Source: Bacteroidia bacterium (GTDB lineage: Bacteria > Bacteroidota > Bacteroidia > Cytophagales > JAAEPT01). Taken from it: 64,000 nucleotides of DNA. This document shows positions 40,240-48,943 of this stretch, piece by piece. The translations under genes were made by a program, and so were the position numbers. The stretch lies in the NCBI GenBank assembly GCA_030431525.1, contig JAUIJC010000011.1:1-64000 (forward strand), written 5' to 3'. Numbering within the stretch: the first letter of the stretch is position 1; every line of letters starts with the position of its first letter. The notes beneath the pieces were generated by a model. That model was not told where the DNA came from. It did no database searches and saw only the letters and a list, made by a program, of their open reading frames with translations.

Positions 40240-41007
40240 ATGTATAAGAAAGTAGTTGTAAAAGTAGGGACCAATGTATTGACGGATGACCATGGTGAGT
40301 TAGATCGCCAAGTGATCAGTCATATCGCTGACCAGATTGCCACGCTGAAACAGCAGGGTGTCACAGTGATTTTGGTGACCTCAGGTGCGGTTGGAGCCGG
40401 AAAGGCATTGCTTCATTTGAAACACGTTCAGGACGAAACTACCCAGCGACAGGTGTACAGCGCCTTGGGACAGGTGCGTCTGATGGATTTGTACAGTTCA
40501 GCCTTCGGTAAATACGGGTATTTCTGTGCCCAAGTCTTGGCTTCCAAGGAGGATTTCCAAGGCAAGGAGCATTTCGAGAACATGAAAAACTGTTTTCGAG
40601 GATTGCTTTTGGATGACATCATCCCCATTGTCAACGAGAACGACGTGGTTTCCTTGCAAGAGCTGATGTTCACGGACAATGACGAGATGGCTGGTTTGGT
40701 GGCTGAAATGATTGGCGCTGATGCGCTGTTCCTTTTCACCAATGTGGAAGGCTTTTTCACTGGCGACCCCAAACACAAGGACAGCGTGTTGATTAATGAG
40801 GTGGCCCTTCACGACCATAGCCTCGACCAGTTTATCCAGAAAGCCAAGTCGTCTGGAGGACGTGGAGGCATGGAATCGAAGTTCAATACAGCTAAGGGTT
40901 TGGCCTCAAATGGGATAGTAACTTACATCGCCAACGGGAAGCGAGAAAATGTGCTGACCGACCTTTTGAAAGGGGAGCAGGTGGGGACAAAATTTCTCTC
41001 CGAATAA
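40240..41007 (+). CDS. proB: Glutamate 5-kinase
   Basis: The protein (255 residues from the ATG at 40240; a GTG precedes it by one codon) opens YKKVVVKVGTNVLTDDHGEL. It has VILVTSGAVGAGKALL, PIVNENDVVSLQE, FTDNDEMAGLVAEMIGADAL and GGRGGMESKFNTAKGLASNG. These are the amino-acid kinase motifs of ProB. It is short because the C-terminal PUA domain found in E. coli is absent, as in many Bacteroidota. It starts proline synthesis from glutamate. proA is not adjacent; a terminator follows instead. Confidence 0.95.
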   Translation: MYKKVVVKVGTNVLTDDHGELDRQVISHIADQIATLKQQGVTVILVTSGAVGAGKALLHLKHVQDETTQRQVYSALGQVRLMDLYSSAFGKYGYFCAQVLASKEDFQGKEHFENMKNCFRGLLLDDIIPIVNENDVVSLQELMFTDNDEMAGLVAEMIGADALFLFTNVEGFFTGDPKHKDSVLINEVALHDHSLDQFIQKAKSSGGRGGMESKFNTAKGLASNGIVTYIANGKRENVLTDLLKGEQVGTKFLSE

Positions 41008-41036
41008 CCCCCGAAAGTATTTGGTAATCCTTATTT

Positions 41037-41071
41037 TGAAGAGGCTTCTCGCAAAGAGGGGCCTCTTTTTA
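41037..41071 (+). terminator. Terminator of proB
   Basis: AGAGGC (41040-41045) pairs with GCCTCT (41061-41066), with a short inner stem, followed by T residues. It lies 30 bases after the proB stop and before the next gene. Confidence 0.7.
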
Positions 41072-41090
41072 CGTTTAAAATTGACTTGAT

Positions 41091-41891
41091 ATGTCCTTTT
41101 TCAAAAAAATGCTCGCCAGTGTTGGCGTAGGCAACACTAAGATTGACGCTATCCTTGACAATGCAGAGGTTTGTGCTGGAGATATTCTTAAGGGTCACAT
41201 TTCCATCAAAGGTGGAAAAGTAGAGCAGGAGATTCGCTCTATCGACATGATTGTTCGCACGGAGTACTATACCATCCACGAAAATGAAGAGGGTGAGGAA
41301 TCCGAAGAGCGTCACATTGTTGACTTGGCTCGTCAGAAAGTAGGTGATGCGTTGACCGTTCAGCCGGGCGAGCAGTTTGATGTTGACTTCGAGATTGAAA
41401 TCCCTGCCGACACCCCTGTTACTTTTGGCAAGTTTAATGTTTGGGTAACCACTGAGGCTGACGTTTCAATGGCGCTTGATCCATCTGACAAGGACGAGTT
41501 GATTGTTCAGCCACATTATGTGCAAGGTGTGGTGATGGACGCCATGGAAACTTTGGGCTTCCAGATTGCTGAGATTGACTTGGAGGAAGCGCCATCTGCG
41601 CTTAGCTCACGCATGCCTTTCGTACAGGAGATTGAGTATATCGCTTCTTCAGGTCCATTCGCTGGCAAGCTCGATGAGGTTGAGGTTATCTTCGGGATGT
41701 ACGGCGACCACGCTCGCATCTTCTTCGAAGTGGACAAAAAAGGCACTTGGTTGTCTGAAGCCCTCGGCATCGAGGATGAAGTGAAGCGTTACATTGATGT
41801 TTCTTATGACGACGAGGACGTGACTGTGGAAAACATGGTTGAGTTCATCGGTGGTTTGGTTGGACGCATCGTTGGCGTTGAGCTTGACTAA
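41091..41891 (+). CDS. Spo0M (sporulation-control) family protein
   Basis: The 266-residue protein opens FFKKMLASVGVGNTKIDAIL, closely like Bacillus Spo0M. It has an arrestin-like beta-sandwich opening (GDILKGHISIKGGKVEQEI), VDFEIEIPADTPVTFGKFNV and VWVTTEADVSMALDPSDKDE. The C-terminal part contains SRMPFVQEIEYIASSGPFAGKL and VEVIFGMYGDHARIFFEVDK, then the acidic tail VGRIVGVELD. Bacteroidota do not sporulate by the Bacillus route, so the role is unknown; the fold suggests protein-protein scaffolding. Confidence 0.85.
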   Translation: MSFFKKMLASVGVGNTKIDAILDNAEVCAGDILKGHISIKGGKVEQEIRSIDMIVRTEYYTIHENEEGEESEERHIVDLARQKVGDALTVQPGEQFDVDFEIEIPADTPVTFGKFNVWVTTEADVSMALDPSDKDELIVQPHYVQGVVMDAMETLGFQIAEIDLEEAPSALSSRMPFVQEIEYIASSGPFAGKLDEVEVIFGMYGDHARIFFEVDKKGTWLSEALGIEDEVKRYIDVSYDDEDVTVENMVEFIGGLVGRIVGVELD

Positions 41892-41912
41892 GCCATTAAA
41901 GAATTAATAAAG

Positions 41913-41950
41913 AAAGCCCTGATAGGTCGTGACCTGTCAGGGCTTTTTTG
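41913..41950 (+). terminator. Terminator of the Spo0M-like gene
   Basis: AAAGCCCTGATAGGTC pairs with GACCTGTCAGGGCTTT in a long stem with a tiny loop and T6 end. Confidence 0.88.
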
Positions 41951-41968
41951 TGGGGTTCATGTCCGACG

Positions 41969-42688
41969 TTATGGAATGTTTTGGAACACATTCCCGTGAT
42001 TGATTTTCTCCATCCTTTCAATTCCGTCCAACAATTCCTTGTAATGCATTTGCGTCTCCTCCTCGTTGTGGAAAACAGAGGTGATGCTTACGGTTTTCAC
42101 AAAACCACGGTCCATGACCAAATCATTGTGGGCATCGCCAATGCCAGCCTGATGGTGGAAAAGGCGAATGTCTTGTAGCGCCCAGTTTTTTTGAGTCTGC
42201 CAATCCACAAACCACTGTTCGCGTTGCATAGCGATTTCAGTAGGGTAGAGTGTGGCTGAGGACCAAATATGAGCACGGTCAACCTCTGGTTCCCTAAAAT
42301 GCAGGTGCTCCCCATCCCAGCGAAGCTCAAAGAGTTTTCGTGGATTGTGCTCCACCAAAATCAGCGTGAACGGCTCGATGCCCGAAAAGTCGAAATCCTC
42401 GATAAAGGCATAGGCCGAGCTAAATGTGAAGGTAGCCATCACTACTTTTCCACGGCTCATGCGATAAGGGGGGGTGCGATGATGCTTGTCGAAAGCGCCA
42501 TTCAGTAGGCAAGCGGTGAGTTTGCCGTTGGTTGCAATCCAAGTGCCTCCAGCCGTTTTGTCTTTCGGGAAAATCAATGAGGCATTATCCTGAGCCGGAA
42601 ATACAGTCTGGCGCTCTGGAGCCTCATCCCGATTGCTGGTGAGGATGAACTGGTTGTTATGATGAGGTATATAGGTTACGGTACACAT
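41969..42688 (-). CDS. NRDE family protein
   Basis: The 239-residue protein starts MCTVTYIPHHNNQFILTSNR followed by DE: the N-R-D-E motif that names the family. GGTWIATNGKLTACLLNGAF and PPYRMSRGKVVM follow as in other NRDE proteins. The second-residue cysteine would be the N-terminal nucleophile after methionine removal. Eukaryotic relatives (TANGO2) act on heme or lipid transport; the bacterial role is unresolved. The next gene upstream is the DinB-like one, 16 bases away, so the two are probably co-transcribed. Confidence 0.9.
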   Translation of the reverse strand: MCTVTYIPHHNNQFILTSNRDEAPERQTVFPAQDNASLIFPKDKTAGGTWIATNGKLTACLLNGAFDKHHRTPPYRMSRGKVVMATFTFSSAYAFIEDFDFSGIEPFTLILVEHNPRKLFELRWDGEHLHFREPEVDRAHIWSSATLYPTEIAMQREQWFVDWQTQKNWALQDIRLFHHQAGIGDAHNDLVMDRGFVKTVSITSVFHNEEETQMHYKELLDGIERMEKINHGNVFQNIP

Positions 42689-42703
42689 AGGGTATTCTCG
42701 AAC

Positions 42704-43225
42704 TTAAATCCTTACCACCTTTTCTTGATGCTTAATGGTCGAAAAGGCTACGCCGAAATGTTTGTCAAGCTGGACCTCCGGAAAGGCGGACTTTATTCCA
42801 GCCTTGATGAGGGCCATATGGTGGATGGCATGCTCCATCACATACATCAATTCCCTTGAAAGGCTCGACGGAAAGTTGATGGTTTCCCCCAACGCATTGG
42901 ACTGCAACCGCAATGGTTTGTCCTCGTTTATTGCCTTTAAGGTACACTCCAAGTCATCAACAAATAATTTGGCACAATGAGTTTCAACCTCCAATTCCAT
43001 TTTGCGTTGACGAAGGTCGTAGTTGATATTTCCCTCAGGAAGTTGTTCTAACAAGCATTGGTAAAATTCCAGAATATGGCGGTAATGCTTGCCAATGCTG
43101 GAGCCAGAGAATAAATCCAAAGAGAGACAATATTGCTCATCAGTCAGTTTGACCAATAATTCTTTCAGTTGTTCAAAAATCGCGTCGTTGGCTTCTTGCA
43201 AATGCGAAAAGGCGGGATGGTTCAT
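42704..43225 (-). CDS. DinB-like four-helix protein
   Basis: The 173-residue protein is helical throughout. The metal-binding histidines of the DinB/YfiT superfamily appear as SSIGKHYRHILEF near residue 45 and as VMEHAIHHMALIKAG near residue 132. Members bind divalent metal and include thiol transferases, but most have no known role. It is probably the first cistron of a two-gene unit with NRDE. Confidence 0.82.
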   Translation of the reverse strand: MNHPAFSHLQEANDAIFEQLKELLVKLTDEQYCLSLDLFSGSSIGKHYRHILEFYQCLLEQLPEGNINYDLRQRKMELEVETHCAKLFVDDLECTLKAINEDKPLRLQSNALGETINFPSSLSRELMYVMEHAIHHMALIKAGIKSAFPEVQLDKHFGVAFSTIKHQEKVVRI

Positions 43226-43365
43226 GATTGGGAATATTTCTTAATGAACTGGATTCAATATAGATGTGGGCTGATGCGTGGAAGGTCATCACACCGACAT
43301 AAGGCCCAGACTTGGCAGGTGAGAACTTGGATGTGCCCCTTTGTCCCCGTAGATTGGAGAATTAC

Positions 43366-44703
43366 ATGGAGCATATAGTCATCATCGGAAACGGCATTGC
43401 GGGAATCACTGTGGCGAGGAATGTCCGTAAACAGAGCGATAAACGCATTACGGTCATCTCGGCGGAGACCGACCATTTTTTCTCCCGAACGGCCCTGATG
43501 TACATCTTCATGGGGCATATGACCTACCAACATACGAAGCCCTACGAGGATTGGTTTTGGCAGAAGAACCGTATTGAACTTTTACGTGCTTATGTGGAGC
43601 GGGTTGATTTCTCCGAAAAACGTCTCTATTTCAGCCAAGGCGAACCTTTGGCCTATGATAAATTGATTCTGGCGGTAGGTTCTACCCCGAATAAATTTGG
43701 TTGGTCAGGCCAAGATTTGGCTGGAGTTCAAGGTTTGTACAGTTATCAAGACTTAGAGTTGTTGGAAGAAAATGCCCAGCACGCCAAGCAAGCTGTGATT
43801 GTTGGAGGAGGGCTTATCGGCATTGAGTTGGCCGAAATGCTCCTTTCACGAAATATAAAAGTCACCTTTTTGGTGAGGGAAAAGGCCTTTTGGGGAAATG
43901 TATTGCCCAAAAAAGAATCTGAGTTAATATCCCGTCACATCCGAGAACATCATGTGGATTTAAGGCTGGGAACCGAGCTCAAGGAAATTTTGCCAGATGC
44001 GAATGGTCGTGTGAATAAAGTGATTACTTCAGATGGTGAAGAAATTCCTTGTCAGTTGGTTGGCTTGACGGCAGGTGTGCGTCCAAACATTGATTTCCTG
44101 AAAAATTCCCAATTGGAAACAGACCGTGGCATCAAGGTCAACAGGTTTTTGGAAACCAATATTCCTGATGTGTTTGCGGTGGGAGATTGCGCCCAGTTTG
44201 ATGTTCCGCCCGTCGGGCGACGACCAATCGAGCAAGTCTGGTACACGGGTAAGTTGCAGGGCGAGGCCTTGGCCAATACCCTTTGTGGAAACCGAACCAA
44301 ATATGAGCCAAGCCATTGGTTCAACTCAGCAAAGTTTTTTGACATTGAATATCAAACCTATGGTTGGGTTCATGCCCAAATGCAGGAAGATGAGGCTGAT
44401 TTCTATTGGGAACATGCCGATGGAAAAAAGGCACTCCATTTTGTGTTTGATAAGCAAACTCAACAACTGAAGGGTGTCAATACCTTTGGGATTCGCCTGC
44501 GTCATGAGGTGTTTGACCAATGGTTTTCTGAGGGGCAAACCATTACCCATGCATTGGAGTATCTTAAGGATGCCAATTTCGACCCTGAGTTTTTCAAAAA
44601 GCACGAGGACGAGATTGTGGATAAGTTCAATCGGGAGAATGGGACGGCCATTCAGCCTAAGGGCAAAAGTTGGAAGCGGATTTTGAAAGCGGTAATGGGA
44701 TGA
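43366..44703 (+). CDS. FAD-dependent NAD(P)-disulfide-type oxidoreductase
   Basis: From the ATG at 43366 the protein is 445 residues. It has two Rossmann folds: FAD binding at the N-terminus (HIVIIGNGIAGITVARNV) and NAD(P) binding near residue 145 (AVIVGGGLIGIELAEMLL). FAVGDCAQFDVP is the second FAD motif. Two extra features are an aromatic stretch (FFSRTALMYIFMGHMTYQHT) and a C-terminal extension of about 130 residues. The family is that of nitrite-reductase-type and NADH-oxidase-type flavoproteins, and the substrate is not obvious. Its stop codon overlaps the next gene's start in ATGA, so translation of the two is coupled. Confidence 0.88.
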   Translation: MEHIVIIGNGIAGITVARNVRKQSDKRITVISAETDHFFSRTALMYIFMGHMTYQHTKPYEDWFWQKNRIELLRAYVERVDFSEKRLYFSQGEPLAYDKLILAVGSTPNKFGWSGQDLAGVQGLYSYQDLELLEENAQHAKQAVIVGGGLIGIELAEMLLSRNIKVTFLVREKAFWGNVLPKKESELISRHIREHHVDLRLGTELKEILPDANGRVNKVITSDGEEIPCQLVGLTAGVRPNIDFLKNSQLETDRGIKVNRFLETNIPDVFAVGDCAQFDVPPVGRRPIEQVWYTGKLQGEALANTLCGNRTKYEPSHWFNSAKFFDIEYQTYGWVHAQMQEDEADFYWEHADGKKALHFVFDKQTQQLKGVNTFGIRLRHEVFDQWFSEGQTITHALEYLKDANFDPEFFKKHEDEIVDKFNRENGTAIQPKGKSWKRILKAVMG

Positions 44704-46238
44704 GAGAGAACGGATTTTCGATAGCCAATCCACATCCGCGTCAGACGGATAATGTACAGAAGTTGGGTGTTGCAGTGGCCATGATGGGGCTGTTGCCTTT
44801 GTTTGGCACTTGGGCTGGAATTAATATTTCAGGGGGATGGATGTTGTCCCTTTCAATTGCTTGCATTTTAGTGGGAACCGCGATTTATGGTGTGCGCACC
44901 TACCTGCTTGTTCCCGAAGGAATAAAAAATACAGCCAACTGGTTTGACCCACTGACCAATCGTGGGCTGTGGGGATGGGCAGTAGGCATCGTTTTGACGG
45001 GTTTTTATATCCTGCTCTATTGGTTCCCTGAGTATTTGGGTTTGGGCCAAAATGGGAAGACCAATTCGGGGCTGATTCACCTGTTTGACCCATTGAGCCA
45101 ATTTTTCAAGGGACAGCCTGCAAGTCAGTGGTTCATGTACGGCACGCTTTATACCGTGGCGATTTTGGCCTTGGGCATCAAATTCATTTACAAATACAGG
45201 CATAGCCGTTACCATGTTGTGCGCACCTCGGTGGTGATGCTGTCGCAGTTTTTCTTAGCCTATTTCATCCCTGAGATTTTAGAGGGGCTGAATGTTGGGG
45301 CAGGAAGCCAGTATTACGGCAAGGACCTGAAGAATTTCTGGCCATTGAATTACTACTTTTTCGATGGCTGGCACTTGGATAATATGCAGAAGGAAGGCAC
45401 TTGGGGCATGTTCTTCTTGGTCTGGGGAATTATTGGTTTTGCGGTGTTGACACCTATCATCACTTATTTCGTAGGCAAACGTTGGTATTGCTCATGGGTG
45501 TGTGGTTGTGGAGGATTGGCCGAAACTGCCGGAGATCCGTTCCGCCATTTGTCCGATAAATCCATGGAGGCATGGAAAATCGAGCGCTTCCTGATTCATG
45601 GAGTCTTGGCCTTTGTGGTGCTTGCCACAGGCCTGTTGATGTACACCTATTTCACAGGGAAAGACTTTGGCTTTGCCATCAACCAATATTTGTTCTTTGC
45701 CCTTCTGATTGGAGCAGGGTTGGGTGTAGTGCTATTGTACAGGAAAAACAATGGCTTTTTGCCTTCTCAAAAAGTGATTTGGACTACCGCTGTTGTTGTG
45801 GCTTTCGTGATTCTGTACTTCCTTGTTCCGAACTTGAACGAAGGAAATTCCACCATCTTTTTCTCGTCTTATAATTTCAAGAAATGGTACGGCTTCTTTG
45901 TGGGAGCGACCTTTTCTGGAGTGGTTGGCGTTGGCTTTTATCCCTTGCTTGGAAACCGTGTTTGGTGTCGGTTTGGTTGTCCAATGGCTGGCTACATGGG
46001 ATTGTTCCAGCGATTCAAATCTCGTTTCCGCATCACTACCAATGGTGGGCAGTGCATTAGCTGTGGCAACTGTTCAACTTATTGTGAGCAGGGAATTGAC
46101 GTTCGTGCTTATGCCCAGCGCGGGGAAAATATTGTCAGGGCTTCCTGCGTAGGATGCGGGGTTTGTTCCTCCGTTTGTCCTCGTGGCGTATTGAAGTTGG
46201 AGAATGGCCCTGACGGCGCAAGATTAAAAGACCTGTAA
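44700..46238 (+). CDS. NapH/CcoG-like membrane protein with polyferredoxin tail
   Basis: The protein (512 residues from the ATG at 44700, overlapping the upstream stop) has about eight hydrophobic segments. Cysteine clusters are seen at WYCSWVCGCGG and VWCRFGCPMAG, the membrane-facing motifs of NapH- and CcoG-type proteins. Two 4Fe-4S ferredoxin motifs, CISCGNCSTYC and CVGCGVCSSVCPRG, close the protein. It likely passes electrons across or along the membrane, with the flavoprotein upstream as the NAD(P)H-oxidising partner. No terminal reductase or Fe-S maturation gene is nearby. Confidence 0.88.
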   Translation: MRENGFSIANPHPRQTDNVQKLGVAVAMMGLLPLFGTWAGINISGGWMLSLSIACILVGTAIYGVRTYLLVPEGIKNTANWFDPLTNRGLWGWAVGIVLTGFYILLYWFPEYLGLGQNGKTNSGLIHLFDPLSQFFKGQPASQWFMYGTLYTVAILALGIKFIYKYRHSRYHVVRTSVVMLSQFFLAYFIPEILEGLNVGAGSQYYGKDLKNFWPLNYYFFDGWHLDNMQKEGTWGMFFLVWGIIGFAVLTPIITYFVGKRWYCSWVCGCGGLAETAGDPFRHLSDKSMEAWKIERFLIHGVLAFVVLATGLLMYTYFTGKDFGFAINQYLFFALLIGAGLGVVLLYRKNNGFLPSQKVIWTTAVVVAFVILYFLVPNLNEGNSTIFFSSYNFKKWYGFFVGATFSGVVGVGFYPLLGNRVWCRFGCPMAGYMGLFQRFKSRFRITTNGGQCISCGNCSTYCEQGIDVRAYAQRGENIVRASCVGCGVCSSVCPRGVLKLENGPDGARLKDL

Positions 46239-46242
46239 TTCC

Positions 46243-46306
46243 GTAGAGACAAGGCAGTGCCTTGTCTCCCCCAGTTGGCTGAAATCGCAGGGCACAAGGC
46301 CCTACG
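46243..46306. repeat. GACAAGGC palindrome (copy 3) beside a TAGGGCACAAGGCCCTA palindrome (copy 4)
   Basis: GTAGAGACAAGGCAGTGCC with its complement occupies 46243-46268. The second palindrome (46286-46306) matches those at 22218-22350. The pair sits between convergent genes. Confidence 0.9.
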
Positions 46307-46313
46307 TTACGGA

Positions 46314-47060
46314 CTACCTATACCCCGAAAAATACCCTTTCAACCACTTTTTCTTCTCCCCAAGCACCACTCGTTGGTTTAGGTTCTCCCAATCCCTATA
46401 AAGCCCTTTCCGTTCCCGTTGCCGAACAATTTGAACTGCCGTCTCATAATCAAGATAAGGGTGGTGGACCAATTGCTTGACGGTAGCATTATTAACATCC
46501 AACTTTTTCACCAAGCTGGCATCAAGCGTGCATCGCTTCATCAGGCGATTCGCCACGACAGAATCAAGTTTATAAACCTGATACAATTGATCTTTTGCGA
46601 CAAATCCTCCCAGCAAATCCCTGAATTTGATGATGCGTTTTGAGAAGGCTGGACCAATGCCGTAAATGCTTTGAAGCTGTGCCGTATCAGCGGAGTTGAG
46701 CTCAAATGAAACGGGCTTGGGCTTAGATGTTTTTTTGTGATGTGAGTAGGAGTTTCTCGATGCGGGCTTGGTGGTACTTGCTGGTAAAATAGATTCCTGT
46801 TCTTCTTCGATTGGAGTGTTATCTCCATGATTTATCCCTGAAGAAACCTCCAAACTTGGTTGGGCATAGGCCACTTCGATAAAGGCCAACATGCTGTCCA
46901 TTTTTGCTGAAGAAATACTGCTTTCAACGGGTTTGGAGGGAACCAGCCAATCGTAGAAAAATGGCGCTGTCAGAAAGACAACGATTGTGAACAGCATGAC
47001 AACGAAACCTTTTGCCTGAGAACGGCTAAGGTCAAACTCCTTTTGGATGCGGTGGAGCAT
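46314..47060 (-). CDS. Membrane-anchored helix-hairpin-helix protein (ComEA-like)
   Basis: The 248-residue protein has one N-terminal membrane segment (AKGFVVMLFTIVVFLTAPFF), a low-complexity linker and two C-terminal helix-hairpin-helix units. The first is FELNSADTAQLQSIYGIGPA followed by FSKRIIKFRDLLGG. The second is LDVNNATVKQLVHHPYLDYE followed by TAVQIVRQRERKG. Double HhH of this type binds DNA in ComEA-like competence receptors. In Bacteroidota such proteins are common, yet no comEC or other uptake gene is present here, so competence is inference. Confidence 0.87.
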   Translation of the reverse strand: MLHRIQKEFDLSRSQAKGFVVMLFTIVVFLTAPFFYDWLVPSKPVESSISSAKMDSMLAFIEVAYAQPSLEVSSGINHGDNTPIEEEQESILPASTTKPASRNSYSHHKKTSKPKPVSFELNSADTAQLQSIYGIGPAFSKRIIKFRDLLGGFVAKDQLYQVYKLDSVVANRLMKRCTLDASLVKKLDVNNATVKQLVHHPYLDYETAVQIVRQRERKGLYRDWENLNQRVVLGEKKKWLKGYFSGYR

Positions 47061-47090
47061 AAAAAAATGATTTGAAAAAATAGTAAGACA

Positions 47091-47139
47091 CAGGTATCAG
47101 GTAGCAAGACACAAGATGTTTCTCGCTATCTGATACCTG
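47091..47139. repeat. TATCAGG/ACACAAGA-family inverted repeat, copy 2
   Basis: Arms 47091-47109 and 47121-47139 pair at 17 of 19 positions (differences allow G-U). It shares the words AGACACA and GGTATCAGG with 38689-38752. It lies between two minus-strand genes. Confidence 0.88.
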
Positions 47140-47149
47140 TATCCAAGAA

Positions 47150-48730
47150 TTAGACTTTCCTCACATTTAGCGAAGCGCCGATTTTATCCACATAAAGCTT
47201 CAGCTCGTTGCGGACCACAGGAGCGAGGAAATACAGGCCGAAGATGTTCGGGAAACACATGGTGAAAATCATGGCGTCTGAGAAGTTCACCACATTTTTC
47301 ATTTCGGCTGAAGAGCCAATAACCACGAAAATACAGAAGATAGCCTTGTAGGTGTATTCGGCAGCTTTACCCTTACCAAATAGGTATTCCCAAGCTTGGA
47401 GACCGTAATACGACCAAGAAATCATGGTGGAGAAAGCGAAAAGCACTACCGCAATCATCAAGACAAATGGGAACCAAGGGAAGACGCTTTTGAAGGCATC
47501 TGAGGTAAGGCGTACACCTACTTCCGTTGAGGATGATCCCGCAAAGTTGAGGTACTCGCCAGTGATGACAATCACGAGGGCTGTCATTGTACAAATGACT
47601 ACTGTATCGATGAATGGCTCAAGAAGTGCAACAATGCCTTCACTGGCTGGATATTCAGTTTTTACTGCCGAGTGAGCAATTGGTGCCGAACCAACACCCG
47701 CCTCGTTGGAGAATGCTGCCCGTTGTACACCAACTAAAAGTGCGCCCATGATACCTCCACCAATGGCCTTTGGATCAAGGGTGAATGCAGAGCTAATAAT
47801 GGTTCCGAAAGCAGCAGGGATGTCGGTGAAATGGGAGCCTAAGACAGCTAAAGCTGCGAGGACATAAAGGCCGCACATGAACGGAACAATTTTGTCCGTT
47901 ACCTTGGCGATGCTTTTAATGCCGCCGATAATCACCACAGCAACGAGAATGGCCATGATAACGCCAAATGCCCATTTGTTTTGCTCAAAATAGGTGATGT
48001 CCATTTTGCCCAATTCCTGAGCAAAGAGCTTAGTAGCTTGGTTGGATTGGAACATGTTTCCACCGCCAAAGGAGCCGCCAACACAAGCGACGGCAAAAAT
48101 GAATGCGAGGACCTTTCCGAAAGTGGAATAGCTTTTTTCTTGTCCGCCAATCACCATTTTGAGGTCGGCGAAACCTTGGCGGAGGTAATACATGGGGCCA
48201 CCATGCACGGTCCCATTCTTGTCAATCTGACGGTATTTTACACCAAGGGTACATTCTACGAATTTGGTGGACATGCCCAGAATTCCTGCAATGATCATCC
48301 ACACCGTAGCGCCGGGGCCACCTGCGGAAATAGCCAAGGCCACACCAGCGATGTTTCCCAAGCCCACCGTTCCCGACAAGGCGGTGGTCAATGCCTGAAA
48401 GTGAGAAACCTCACCCTCCTCATCAGGATCAGAATATTTTCCACGAACAATGTCGATGGCGGTTTTAAAACCTCGGATGTTGATGAAGCGGAAGTAGAAC
48501 GTGAAAATTAGGGCTCCAAAAACCAACCAAATTAGAACGATGGGAATACTGAGGTCGTCGTTGAACTTGAAGGAGACAAAAATGACACTGGTGATAAAGT
48601 TGGCGAATGGCTCAACAGTCTCATTTATTTGTTCGTCAATGGTGGTGTCAGCAACTTCTTGGGTGGCTTCTTGCGCCCAAAGTGGGAGAGAAAGGAAAAA
48701 CAGGCTGACAAAAGAAAGAATACGCTTCAT
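47150..48730 (-). CDS. Sodium:alanine symporter family (AGCS) transporter
   Basis: The 526-residue protein has a signal-peptide-like N-terminus, an about 40-residue periplasmic stretch and then about ten membrane helices. The AGCS signatures are GTVGLGNIAGVALAISAGGP, then GATVWMII and GMSTKFVECTLGVKYR, and later FSNEAGVGSAPIAHSAVKT. It imports alanine or glycine with sodium. The cleavable leader is found in several Bacteroidota members. Monocistronic, with repeats on both sides. Confidence 0.93.
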   Translation of the reverse strand: MKRILSFVSLFFLSLPLWAQEATQEVADTTIDEQINETVEPFANFITSVIFVSFKFNDDLSIPIVLIWLVFGALIFTFYFRFINIRGFKTAIDIVRGKYSDPDEEGEVSHFQALTTALSGTVGLGNIAGVALAISAGGPGATVWMIIAGILGMSTKFVECTLGVKYRQIDKNGTVHGGPMYYLRQGFADLKMVIGGQEKSYSTFGKVLAFIFAVACVGGSFGGGNMFQSNQATKLFAQELGKMDITYFEQNKWAFGVIMAILVAVVIIGGIKSIAKVTDKIVPFMCGLYVLAALAVLGSHFTDIPAAFGTIISSAFTLDPKAIGGGIMGALLVGVQRAAFSNEAGVGSAPIAHSAVKTEYPASEGIVALLEPFIDTVVICTMTALVIVITGEYLNFAGSSSTEVGVRLTSDAFKSVFPWFPFVLMIAVVLFAFSTMISWSYYGLQAWEYLFGKGKAAEYTYKAIFCIFVVIGSSAEMKNVVNFSDAMIFTMCFPNIFGLYFLAPVVRNELKLYVDKIGASLNVRKV

Positions 48731-48784
48731 TCCAAAAGGATAAAATTCCTAAAAGGTTCAGCGTGTAAAAATAGGGTTTCAATA

Positions 48785-48937
48785 AGGGAGTACCAAGCTT
48801 GAGAGAAGTACAGAGCTGGGCCAAACTGGCGCGGGCGTCCGCCCGTGACAAAAAATAAAGGTCCAAGCGGACGCTTGAACCAGAAAGGGTACAGAGTACA
48901 GAGCTGGCTCCGTACTCTGTACTCAATACTCCGTACT
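48785..48937. repeat. GTACAGA-family inverted repeat with two inner GC-rich palindromes
   Basis: GGGTACAGAGTACAGAG (48887-48903) pairs with CTCCGTACTCTGTACTC (48908-48924) at 15 of 17 positions around a four-base loop. Outlying AGTACAGAG and CCGTACT words extend to both ends. In between lie GCGGGCGTCCGCCCG (about 48831-48845) and GGTCCAAGCGGACGCTTGAA (about 48860). It fills the gap between the rmlD-like and symporter genes. Confidence 0.85.
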
Positions 48938-48943
48938 AAAAAA

